Positions 1 through 6,879 of a stretch of 16,129 bases of DNA are shown here, piece by piece. Every line of letters starts with the position of its first letter. Positions within the stretch are counted from its first letter, which is position 1. Source of the stretch: DATAMF01 sp964472565 (GTDB lineage: Bacteria; Chloroflexota; Anaerolineae; Aggregatilineales; Aggregatilineaceae); assembly GCA_964472565.1 (NCBI GenBank), contig CAYYNB010000144.1, positions 1 through 16,129 on the forward strand, read 5' to 3'. The notes under the pieces are model-generated. The model made no database searches. It had not been told where the DNA came from and saw only the letters and a program-made list of their open reading frames with translations. The position numbers and the translations under genes were made by a program.

Positions 1-19
1 GGATCACTCACCAGTCAGA

Positions 20-61
20 ACTCTTGACTCCTAACTCCTAACTTATAACTAAAAACTAACT
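20..61. repeat. Degenerate heptanucleotide tandem repeat
   Basis: Six consecutive 7-mers can be laid out: ACTCTTG, ACTCCTA, ACTCCTA, ACTTATA, ACTAAAA and ACTAACT. The two central copies are identical and the flanking ones decayed. The array ends right at the stop codon of the glycosidase gene (63-65, minus strand). Heptamer arrays of this look are known from cyanobacteria and occur in other phyla; no function is evident here. Confidence 0.55.
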
Positions 62-62
62 C

Positions 63-1736
63 CTACCCAACGACATCCACACCATCGCCCGCCGAATACG
101 GTCCGATCGGAACCGGAACCCGCCCAACCGCCGGAGCCGCGCCGTACAGCACATCACATACCGCCGCGCGCACCGTCGGCAGCGAATCATACGCCAGCAC
201 AATCGTGGACATTGGTCCCGGCAGTTGCGTCCAGTCGTCCACGCCGCGCATCGACACAGCAATCGTTTTTTCCGGCGGCAGCGCATACGCCAGCGCGTTC
301 TGTTGCGCGTTGATCATCGTATCCTCGACAAACACGATCACAATCTCGGCATTTTGCGCCATCGAAACCGCTGTCGAAATCTCAGCGGCGCTCGGATAAT
401 AAGTAACGCTGTACGCCTGCACATCAAAATCATAGGCCGCGCACGCGCTCGACACGTCCGCGTAATCCGTCGGATAAATCAGCAGAATCCGTTGATTGGT
501 GTTCAGCGGCAGCATATTTCTAGAATTATCCAACACGGTGATCGCATCCTGTGCGACCTCCCGCACGATCTCCTGGTGTCCGCTCAGGTTCAGCCGTGTA
601 CTGGCCGTAGCGACATCTTGCGGAACCCAGTTCATCAGCCCGTAATCCTGCCGCAGTTGGATCGCGCGGTTCACTGCGTCGTCCAGCCGTTCCGCCGGAA
701 TCGCGCCCGTTCGCGCGGCTTCCACCGTCGCCTGGATCACGCTCTGCTGTTCGGCCAGCGTCAGATGCGGTCCAAACGCGATCAAATCAACCCCGGCGTT
801 GATCGCCTGAATCACTGCCGGACCCAACCCGTAATTCTGCCGGATCGCGCCCATATCCATTGCATCGCTGATGATCACGCCCTGAAAACCCATCTGCTCG
901 CGTAGAATCGTGTTCAGGATAACCGGCGACAGTGTAGCCGGACGCGTGAATCCCGGATCGAGCGCCGGATAATACAAATGTCCGGTCATGATCGCGCCCG
1001 CGCCAGAATTGATCGCTCCCTGAAACGCGATCAGCGTGCTGGCGTTAATTTCCTCGCGTGTTTGCGTCACAATCGGCAGATCGCTGTGACTATCGGTGGT
1101 TGCCGCGCCATGACCGGGAAAGTGTTTCAATACGCCGATCACGTTGGCGGCTTGCAGTCCATTGATCACACCGCCCGCCAGCCGCCCGACCATTTCCGGC
1201 GACTGTCCGAACACGCGCCGGTACAGCACGTTGCCCCGGTCCGCGCCGTTCGGATAATACAAATCCGTCACCGGCGCGAGATTCATATTGATCCCGACGG
1301 CTTTCATTTCTTCGCCCATCGCCGTGCCGATCAGCATCGCGTCGGTTTCGTTGTTCGTCGCGCCGATCAGCAGTTCCGACGGAAACCGCGTGAATCCGGC
1401 ATCCAGCCGCGTGACGACGCCGCCTTCCTGGTCCACCGCGATGATCATCGGCACATTCACCCCGATCTCGATATTGTATTGTTGCAGCGCATTTGTCAGT
1501 TGGGTGACTTGTTCCGGCGATTGGATGTTATGCGGAAACAGCACGACGCCGCCCGGATACGTCGCCGCCATAAAGTTTCGATCCGCCTGATCGAGGTTGG
1601 TCGAATAGAGCGTGACCAGAAAGAGCTGCCCGACTTTTTGTTCGAGCGTCATGTTTTGCGCCTGACCGTGAACCGGCATCTGGCTTTGCGCCAACACCAC
1701 CAGCACCATCAGCACGAGAGATCCCCATCGTTTCAT
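63..1736 (-). CDS. Secreted GH3 beta-N-acetylhexosaminidase (NagZ-like)
   Basis: This is a 557-residue glycoside hydrolase of family 3, expected to release terminal N-acetylglucosamine from peptidoglycan fragments or chitin-like sugars outside the cytoplasm. Residues 1-26 form a signal peptide (MKRW start, then a Leu/Val-rich core). The TIM-barrel domain shows AVDQEGG at about 100-106 and KHFPGHG at 204-210, followed by DSH at 215-217, the Asp/His acid-base pair typical of NagZ. The nucleophile Asp291 lies in SDAMDM. From about residue 387 a second Rossmann-like GH3 C-terminal domain follows, as in two-domain Gram-positive NagZ and unlike the one-domain E. coli enzyme. The ATG at 1736 was chosen because GGAG lies 10 nt upstream and the signal peptide begins there; the open frame continues upstream only through a terminator. 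The family is clear; the exact substrate is inferred. Confidence 0.9.
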   Translation of the reverse strand: MKRWGSLVLMVLVVLAQSQMPVHGQAQNMTLEQKVGQLFLVTLYSTNLDQADRNFMAATYPGGVVLFPHNIQSPEQVTQLTNALQQYNIEIGVNVPMIIAVDQEGGVVTRLDAGFTRFPSELLIGATNNETDAMLIGTAMGEEMKAVGINMNLAPVTDLYYPNGADRGNVLYRRVFGQSPEMVGRLAGGVINGLQAANVIGVLKHFPGHGAATTDSHSDLPIVTQTREEINASTLIAFQGAINSGAGAIMTGHLYYPALDPGFTRPATLSPVILNTILREQMGFQGVIISDAMDMGAIRQNYGLGPAVIQAINAGVDLIAFGPHLTLAEQQSVIQATVEAARTGAIPAERLDDAVNRAIQLRQDYGLMNWVPQDVATASTRLNLSGHQEIVREVAQDAITVLDNSRNMLPLNTNQRILLIYPTDYADVSSACAAYDFDVQAYSVTYYPSAAEISTAVSMAQNAEIVIVFVEDTMINAQQNALAYALPPEKTIAVSMRGVDDWTQLPGPMSTIVLAYDSLPTVRAAVCDVLYGAAPAVGRVPVPIGPYSAGDGVDVVG

Positions 1737-1753
1737 AGATTTGCGACTCCAAT

Positions 1754-1777
1754 AAAAAAGGGCACCGCAGTGCCCTT
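1754..1777 (-). terminator. Rho-independent terminator downstream of the response regulator
   Basis: Read on the minus strand, an 8-bp perfect stem (AAGGGCAC/GTGCCCTT) with a TGCG tetraloop is followed by a run of six T. It lies 20 nt after the regulator's stop codon and ends only 17 nt before the glycosidase ATG, so it separates the two transcription units or acts in the glycosidase leader. Confidence 0.88.
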
Positions 1778-1797
1778 CTGTATCAACCCTGTTTTGC

Positions 1798-2634
1798 TTA
1801 GGCGGTTTCGGACAAACGGTAGCCAATGCCGCGCACATTCACAATGATATTCGGGTTTTGTCCCGACGCCTTGAGCTTGCGCCGCAGATTGCTGACGTGT
1901 GGCCGGATGACTTCGCGGGCTTCGTGCTCGTCGAGTGCGTAACCGCGCACTTCGCGCACCAGTTCCGAACACGGCACGACACGGCCCCGATGCGCCGCCA
2001 GGTACAGCAGCAGATCAAATTCCGTCGGCGTGAGGTCAATCGGCTGGTCGCCCACCGAAATCTGGTACCGTCCGGGATAAATCGTCAGCGGCCCGATGGT
2101 CATGGTGGTGACCGGCGTCACAACCGGCGTGCTGCTGCTGGATGGGCGCACCGACGACGGTTTGGTTTCATTCATCAACTCGTCGATATTTTCGCCCGTC
2201 AGTTCTTCGACGTTATCGCGGATCGAACGCAGCAAGACGCGGCGGTGTTTCATATTGCGGGCGCGTTCGATGCCCTGCGACACGCTCTCGCGGATGTCGT
2301 GGCTGCTGCTGGGTTTCACCAAATAATCATGTGCGCCTAAGCGTAAGCTTTCAATGGCCGTTTCCAGGCTGGCATACCCGGTTAATAAAATAACGACTGA
2401 ATCAGGTGCGCGCTCCTTAATGCGTGACAGGAGTTCGACACCGGTCAAACCAGGCATCCGAATGTCGGTCAGCACCACATCATATTCCTGGCGCTGCATC
2501 ATTTCGAGGGCTTCCTCGCCCGAAGCTGCTGTATGGACCTGATAACCTACCCGTTGCAGGGTTTTGCTGATGGAATAACGAATTGCGCCTTCGTCGTCCA
2601 CAACTAAGATGTACGCATCATCTCCGTTGACCAT
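1798..2634 (-). CDS. Response regulator, receiver plus OmpR-type winged helix
   Basis: This 278-residue protein is a two-component DNA-binding regulator. The N-terminal receiver (about 6-120) has the acidic pair D13/D14, phosphoacceptor D57 in LTDIRMP, T85 and K107, so it should be phosphorylatable. A linker of roughly 50 residues, with a Ser/Pro/Thr-rich stretch (about 158-175), joins it to a C-terminal winged helix (about 180-275) containing TPTEFDLLLYLAAH and a terminal RGIGYRL hairpin, typical of OmpR/PhoB output domains. The receiver resembles NtrC-type receivers more than PhoB, and the linker is long for the OmpR family. No histidine kinase gene lies in the window, so it is an orphan here. 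The ATG has AGAGG 9 nt upstream. A terminator follows the gene and a promoter candidate precedes it. Confidence 0.92.
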   Translation of the reverse strand: MVNGDDAYILVVDDEGAIRYSISKTLQRVGYQVHTAASGEEALEMMQRQEYDVVLTDIRMPGLTGVELLSRIKERAPDSVVILLTGYASLETAIESLRLGAHDYLVKPSSSHDIRESVSQGIERARNMKHRRVLLRSIRDNVEELTGENIDELMNETKPSSVRPSSSSTPVVTPVTTMTIGPLTIYPGRYQISVGDQPIDLTPTEFDLLLYLAAHRGRVVPCSELVREVRGYALDEHEAREVIRPHVSNLRRKLKASGQNPNIIVNVRGIGYRLSETA

Positions 2635-2675
2635 GTATACCCGCCTCTGAACATGTCAAGATTTATGTTACCTTA

Positions 2676-2704
2676 ACTATATCTGAAGGTTTGCAAAAAT
2701 GCAA
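2676..2704 (-). promoter_or_regulatory. Candidate sigma-70 promoter of the response regulator
   Basis: On the minus strand TTGCAT (2699-2704) is followed by a 17-nt spacer and TATAGT (2676-2681). This would start transcription about 35 nt before the ATG at 2634. It sits in an AT-rich gap of 145 bp. The motif match is good, but it was found by eye only. Confidence 0.45.
2691..2704. promoter_or_regulatory. Inverted repeat TTGCA-N4-TGCAA overlapping the -35 box
   Basis: A perfect 5-bp inverted repeat with a 4-bp A-rich spacer covers the candidate -35 element of the response regulator. Its placement suits an operator, possibly for autoregulation. It is also short enough to be chance. Confidence 0.3.
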
Positions 2705-2779
2705 GGCTTTATTAATCTCTATAGTAGTTATATCACAAACGTCACATAAAGACGCAATAGAGTTAGATGTTCAATTTCG

Positions 2780-4327
2780 TTAATTTTCAGAATCCCGCGC
2801 GCTTTTGTACCAGCGCGCCACAATGATCTGTTTTCCATCTGGAAGCCGGTTATCTTCCGGGATGGCAAACCGGGCGCTCACTCGTCCGCGCACACCCTGG
2901 GCCGTTGGGGCGACAAACCATGCAATTTCGCCGTTGACCAGCAGCAGCGGCACCACGTCGCGCCATGCGGCAGAGGTAGGAACTTTCATCCCGGTCATCA
3001 AATCACCGAGTTTGGTCGGTTGGGTGTGGCCCCGTGCCCAGAAACGATCTCCCGGCTGGCGTGTGCGCATGGTCAGCACGGCGTTGTCTGGAACCAACAG
3101 CGCGGTTGCCAGTGGATCCGCATGGATTGAGGCCAGATCATCGGCGGGAAGCTGTGGCCGTGCCTCGAAAATCCAGCACCCCGATTCTTGTAACTGCGCC
3201 TCGGCAGCCGCAAAAGTGGCGCGATAAGCTGTGGGCAGTGCGGGCGCGTCGTCGTGGGGCTGCATTTCCAGCACATCCATACCCGGCGGCCCAATCGTGA
3301 TTCCTTCGCGTTCGGTGCGCAGCACCAACCGGCCCGGCAGAAGCCCGGTTTTTCGCTCACGATGCTGTGTCAGATCAATTGACTGGTCGAGTTGGTCGAG
3401 TTCCATATCCTGCACATCAGGCCGCAGCCGCTGGATGATAGCCCGCACAACATAGCGTTTTTCGGCCTGCGTGAATGTCTGCCACACCTCCCGATCCAGA
3501 ATGACCGAATCGGCTCGTTCGACGCGGATCGCTCGTTTGAGGGCGGCGTCTCCGGCCTGCTTCAGCCAGCGTTCATCTTCGCGCAGCACGTCCGCCATCC
3601 GGCCCAGCGCCGCCCCTATACGCGGATTCAGCGCTGCCAGCAGCGGCAGCACCTCGTGCCGGATGCGGTTACGGGAATAGGTGGTGTCGTCGTTGGTGGT
3701 ATCATGTCGCGGTTGGATGTGGTGCGCGGCGGCGTAAGCCTCAATCGCGGCGCGTGAAACATCGAGCAGCGGGCGAATGATCTGGACCGGCTGGTTGTTC
3801 GGGGGTTCGGATAAGGGCGGATCACAGCGAAGCGGCGCGTTGGTTAAAAGATGCTGCGGACTCAGCGGCGATGAGGGCAGCATGCCGCGCAGCCCGCTTA
3901 AGCCGCTGCCCCGGATCAGGTGCATCAGGATCGTTTCGGCCTGATCATCCTGGTGGTGTCCCACTGCGATTTTGGATGCGCCCACCGCCAGCGCGACGCG
4001 CTGCAAAAAAGTATAACGGACCTGCCGCGCGGCCTCTTCCAGATTCAAGTGGTGCTGTTCCGCGAGGGTGGGCACAGCGGCATGCCCCACGGTGATCGGA
4101 ATCTGCCAGGCGTGAGCAAGCTGCCGCACATAATCGGCATCGGCGGCGCTGGCCTCACCGCGAATGCCGTGATCCAGCGTGGCGGCGTAAAGCTGACCGG
4201 GATAAAGCGCCTGGAGCAGGTGGAGCAGCACCAGCGAATCGACGCCGCCCGATACGGCGACGACGATTGGTTCGCCTCGCTCGATCAGCTGATGGCGTTC
4301 AATCGCCGTGCGGATCACCGCGTCCAC
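2780..4327 (-). CDS. tilS: tRNA(Ile)-lysidine synthetase
   Basis: TilS attaches lysine to C34 of the CAU-anticodon tRNA(Ile) using ATP, so that it reads AUA codons; it acts in the cytosol. The 515-residue protein shows the PP-loop SGGVDS at 26-31 and GHHQDDQAET at 123-132, followed by the conserved LMHLIRGSGLSGL stretch. A C-terminal TilS domain has PGDRF at 425-429 and a GEIAWFVAP strand near 466-474. It is longer than the E. coli enzyme (about 430 residues), with a Pro-rich insertion around 151-180. The start is GTG at 4327, preceded by AGGAG 5 nt upstream. This GTG shares its first G with the TAG stop of the upstream UPF0316 gene (TAGTG), which points to translational coupling. No terminator was seen after the gene. 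Confidence 0.95.
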   Translation of the reverse strand: MDAVIRTAIERHQLIERGEPIVVAVSGGVDSLVLLHLLQALYPGQLYAATLDHGIRGEASAADADYVRQLAHAWQIPITVGHAAVPTLAEQHHLNLEEAARQVRYTFLQRVALAVGASKIAVGHHQDDQAETILMHLIRGSGLSGLRGMLPSSPLSPQHLLTNAPLRCDPPLSEPPNNQPVQIIRPLLDVSRAAIEAYAAAHHIQPRHDTTNDDTTYSRNRIRHEVLPLLAALNPRIGAALGRMADVLREDERWLKQAGDAALKRAIRVERADSVILDREVWQTFTQAEKRYVVRAIIQRLRPDVQDMELDQLDQSIDLTQHRERKTGLLPGRLVLRTEREGITIGPPGMDVLEMQPHDDAPALPTAYRATFAAAEAQLQESGCWIFEARPQLPADDLASIHADPLATALLVPDNAVLTMRTRQPGDRFWARGHTQPTKLGDLMTGMKVPTSAAWRDVVPLLLVNGEIAWFVAPTAQGVRGRVSARFAIPEDNRLPDGKQIIVARWYKSARDSEN

Positions 4328-4860
4328 TAACGCTCCTGGCGCAGAAAGCGCCGGAAATAGCCGCGTGTGATGGCGCGCAGCTCGTCCATCATCACAAACG
4401 CTTTCGGGTCTACATCCTGGATAATATTGATCACTTTGTTGACCTCCTGGTGGGGCACAACGGCTGTCACCGATCCCACGCGCCCTTCGGCCCCTTCACC
4501 CCAGCCTTCCGTGGCACCGTAGCCTGCCGCGCGCAGGGCGGTTGCGACTTTGTGCGCGCCGTGCTGCGAGATAGCTTCGATAGAGACAAAACGCTGGATC
4601 AGCCGCTGTTCCAGGACCATGCCCAGGTAGCCGCCCACCGCATAACCCAGGCAGTACGCGCCGAGATTCCACATATTGTCGAGATTAGACACCACGCCGC
4701 CGATGGTGACAGCAAAAATCAGCGATTCCAGGATGGCGAGCAAAAATGAGGCGATCTTCTGCCCGCGCACCAGCGTGACCAGGCGCACCGTTGTGATCAT
4801 GTTGCCGAGCACACGCAGCACAAAAATACCCGTCGCGCCGAGAAGTACATCGAAGTCCAT
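4327..4860 (-). CDS. UPF0316 membrane protein (DUF5698/DUF2179)
   Basis: This 177-residue protein matches the UPF0316 pattern (YebE-like). Three hydrophobic helices lie at about 3-28, 37-60 and 64-86, with a YCLGYAVGGYLGM motif in the third. A soluble domain follows at about 92-170 (DUF2179-like), including SVTAVVPHQEVNKVINIIQ. The family's function is not established; DUF2179-type domains are often assumed to sense a small ligand, but nothing here identifies one. The ATG has GGAG 7 nt upstream. The stop overlaps the tilS GTG start by one base, so the two are probably transcribed and translated together. The 71-bp gap to the upstream gene shows no clear terminator or convincing promoter. Confidence 0.85.
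   Translation of the reverse strand: MDFDVLLGATGIFVLRVLGNMITTVRLVTLVRGQKIASFLLAILESLIFAVTIGGVVSNLDNMWNLGAYCLGYAVGGYLGMVLEQRLIQRFVSIEAISQHGAHKVATALRAAGYGATEGWGEGAEGRVGSVTAVVPHQEVNKVINIIQDVDPKAFVMMDELRAITRGYFRRFLRQER
4333..4337 (-). promoter_or_regulatory. Shine-Dalgarno AGGAG of tilS inside the upstream gene
   Basis: AGGAG lies 5 nt before the GTG at 4327, within the last codons of the UPF0316 gene. It supports the GTG start over any internal ATG. Confidence 0.7.
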
Positions 4861-4931
4861 GCCGTCACTCCATCGTGGATAAAAATTACAGATACGCTGG
4901 TTCGATTGTACTAAGAACGCCGCGCTGAATG

Positions 4932-5591
4932 CTACGTATCCTTGGACGTGCGAAAATCGAACAGCAGATTATGGCAGTTGTAACACGACTTGGCGTGCGG
5001 CTCGTTGAGCATGCCGCAGTAAGGACAGGTCTGGTATTCGCCGCGCCACAATTTTTCGGCATCCGAGACAGGTTCGGAGGTCAGCGGCTGCGAGGTGAAA
5101 TCATCTTCCGGCGCGCGGATCAGATATTCAGTGAGGATCAGAAGCCCGGTGATCAGGATCGACCAGGCGCTTAACCAGAAGCCGCGCTGAATGCTGCCAT
5201 CCCGCAGGGGTGAATGTATATCGACCTCTTCGCTAAAGCTGATGTAAAAGTGTGTCAGAACCAGCATGGCGATGATCCAGGCGAACAGCGCGAGGCGGCG
5301 GAAGGCCACCGGTGTGACGAGCAGACCCGTGATGCCGCGCAGGGTCGAGATGAGGATCGACGGCCACAGCAGCCAGAGCACGATCAGCGGCTGGCCCAAC
5401 AGCCGGACATCGCGCTGCATCAGACGATCCGCGCTGCGTTTGAGAAAGGTGAAAGCTGTATACGTCTCGCGGCCATCCCACCAGACAAGAAACAGCCCGG
5501 CAATGGTTGCCGCAACCGCGATCAGTTCCATGATATAGACGGCGCGAAAATAGGGGTCCAGGTGACTTTTACGCTGTTTCCATTCAAACAT
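4932..5591 (-). CDS. Four-helix membrane protein with C-terminal zinc ribbon
   Basis: I do not recognise a named family for this 219-residue protein. Numbered from the ATG at 5591, hydrophobic helices lie at about 15-38, 70-92, 101-120 and 138-158. A charged loop between helices 3 and 4 contains FSEEVDIHSP. The last 45 residues hold a CPYCG...CYNC zinc ribbon (Cys 189, 192, 203, 206), a rubredoxin-like knuckle common in small metal-binding domains of unknown role. The ATG at 5591 was chosen because GGAG lies 9 nt upstream. An in-frame ATG at 5606 lacks a good ribosome site, and earlier starts run into the divergent promoter region. The gene is transcribed away from the FecR lipoprotein gene. 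Function is unknown; a membrane sensor or scaffold is only a guess. Confidence 0.75.
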   Translation of the reverse strand: MFEWKQRKSHLDPYFRAVYIMELIAVAATIAGLFLVWWDGRETYTAFTFLKRSADRLMQRDVRLLGQPLIVLWLLWPSILISTLRGITGLLVTPVAFRRLALFAWIIAMLVLTHFYISFSEEVDIHSPLRDGSIQRGFWLSAWSILITGLLILTEYLIRAPEDDFTSQPLTSEPVSDAEKLWRGEYQTCPYCGMLNEPHAKSCYNCHNLLFDFRTSKDT

Positions 5592-5636
5592 GGCGAGATA
5601 CTCCATCTTGATCGGTTCTAAGGATAATGCGTCCTG

Positions 5637-5666
5637 CTTAAACAGGCCACTTGCCGCTGTTGCCAA
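5637..5666 (-). promoter_or_regulatory. Candidate promoter of the zinc-ribbon membrane protein
   Basis: On the minus strand TTGGCA (5661-5666), an 18-nt spacer and TTTAAG (5637-5642) resemble a sigma-70 promoter. It would give a leader of about 40 nt. The match is moderate. Confidence 0.25.
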
Positions 5667-5679
5667 CTCCACATACACT
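5651..5679 (+). promoter_or_regulatory. Candidate promoter of the FecR-PKD lipoprotein
   Basis: TTGCCG (5651-5656) and TACACT (5674-5679) are 17 nt apart, in the gap between two divergent genes. It would overlap the candidate promoter for the opposite strand. The match is weak to moderate. Confidence 0.25.
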
Positions 5680-5713
5680 GAGAGTACATGTTGATGGATA
5701 TGGGGACATGCTC

Positions 5714-6805
5714 ATGTTCAGACAGCGCTTGTGGATATGCATTCTTCTGATCTCAACCCTGACGGCCTGTAATCTATCGAGCGGCGATGACGAGTCTGGC
5801 GCACAAAGCGAATCCCTGTCAAGCGAGGGTGTGTTGTCGGTGCTGAGTGCCAACGTAACCTGGCAAAGCACGCTCGTAGCCGATGCCCAGCCTGTCAAAC
5901 CGGGCGAAACGATTGTCACCGATGGGGCAGGGCATGCGCTGCTCAACTTCTTTGTGGGGACGGAAGTTGAGATTTTGCCGAACACAACGTTGGTGATCCA
6001 AAGTATTCAACTGGCGAAGGATGGCACGACTGAGATTAATCTCAGCCAGTTGGCAGGTGAGACGGCCCATTCGGTCAAACTCGCCGCCGGAAGCAAAAGC
6101 CGCTATGTCCTGGAAACGCCGATTGCTAACCTGACGGTCCGCGGGACTAAGTTCCGTGTCATTACCGGAACGACGTTAAAACTTGAAGTCACCGAGGGGA
6201 CCGTTGAGGCGCTGATCAAGGTCACGGGGCAGCAGGTCAGCGTCCAGGCCGGGCAGGGTTTAGAAGTGGATGCGAATGGCATCATAACCGGGCCGTTCCT
6301 ACTACCGGCAGCCTCGCCCACGCCTGGCCCGACATCGACCGCGCCGCCGACACTCACCCCAGGGCCAGCGACGCCGCTCCCGATCCAGATGCCGACGATT
6401 GCGATTCCAACTCAAGCGCCGACTATCGCGCTTCCAACCTTCACACCGACGGCAACCCCGACCATTGCCATCCCGACGGCGGCTCCTACGCTGACGCCCT
6501 TGCCGCTCATCCTGCCGGCGGTGACGCTGCGGGTTGTTCCGACGGCGGTGTTGACTGCCAGCTTTGTCGCGGAACCGGCTCAGGGTGTGGTTCCCCAGCG
6601 CGTTCACTTTACGGATACCAGTACGGGTGAGATTATCGGCTGGACATGGCAGTTTGGCGACGGCGGCACCAGCACCGATCAGCATCCCTGGTGGACGTAT
6701 ACCAAGCCGGGGACCTATCAGGTCACGCTGACGATCTACAACCGGAACAAAGAGAGCGCCAGCACAACCGGGACTGTCATCATTGCCAGGTCTGCGCCAA
6801 AGTAA
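5714..6805 (+). CDS. Lipoprotein with FecR-like and PKD domains
   Basis: This 363-residue protein starts with a lipoprotein signal peptide ending in the lipobox LTAC (Cys19). Residues about 38-195 look like a FecR domain: GTEVEILPNTTL, then TPIANLTVRGTKFRV (about 135-149) and a TLKLEVTEGTVE strand. A Pro/Thr-rich linker (about 200-275) with repeated PTIA(I/L)PT units leads to a PKD beta-sandwich (about 282-357) with the signature WQFGDGG at 312-318 and TYTKPGTYQVTLTI. FecR domains are best known in sigma-factor signalling, but here the domain is displayed outside the cell with no sigma-factor gene nearby, so an envelope-binding role is more likely. The ATG at 5714 was preferred because GGA lies 7 nt upstream; the in-frame ATG at 5708 is equally possible. 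Confidence 0.82.
   Translation: MFRQRLWICILLISTLTACNLSSGDDESGAQSESLSSEGVLSVLSANVTWQSTLVADAQPVKPGETIVTDGAGHALLNFFVGTEVEILPNTTLVIQSIQLAKDGTTEINLSQLAGETAHSVKLAAGSKSRYVLETPIANLTVRGTKFRVITGTTLKLEVTEGTVEALIKVTGQQVSVQAGQGLEVDANGIITGPFLLPAASPTPGPTSTAPPTLTPGPATPLPIQMPTIAIPTQAPTIALPTFTPTATPTIAIPTAAPTLTPLPLILPAVTLRVVPTAVLTASFVAEPAQGVVPQRVHFTDTSTGEIIGWTWQFGDGGTSTDQHPWWTYTKPGTYQVTLTIYNRNKESASTTGTVIIARSAPK
6311..6538 (+). repeat. Pro/Thr-rich linker-coding repeats
   Basis: This stretch encodes the low-complexity linker of the FecR-PKD lipoprotein. PTIAIPT-like units recur three times (around residues 227-254), and the DNA copies differ at silent sites. It serves as a spacer between two folded domains. Confidence 0.6.
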
Positions 6806-6879
6806 GTCCGGCAGATTTTGGCAGGAATGGGTATGATTGATATGGGCAGTACTTCTATCACAACAAGGATGAATGTCGT

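Noticed and set aside
1737..1838. 34-residue N-terminal extension of the GH3 frame
   Set aside because: It would run through the intrinsic terminator and the end of the regulator gene; the signal peptide and GGAG site support the start at 1736.
978..1847. 289-residue open frame on the plus strand
   Set aside because: It is antisense to the GH3 gene, with an Arg/His-rich shadow composition and no motif; the GH3 catalytic motifs on the other strand are clear.
2631..2659. Consensus TTGACA (minus strand, 2654-2659) as the regulator's -35 box
   Set aside because: The matching -10 would fall on the start codon, so transcripts would lack the ribosome site; the upstream TTGCAT/TATAGT pair fits better.
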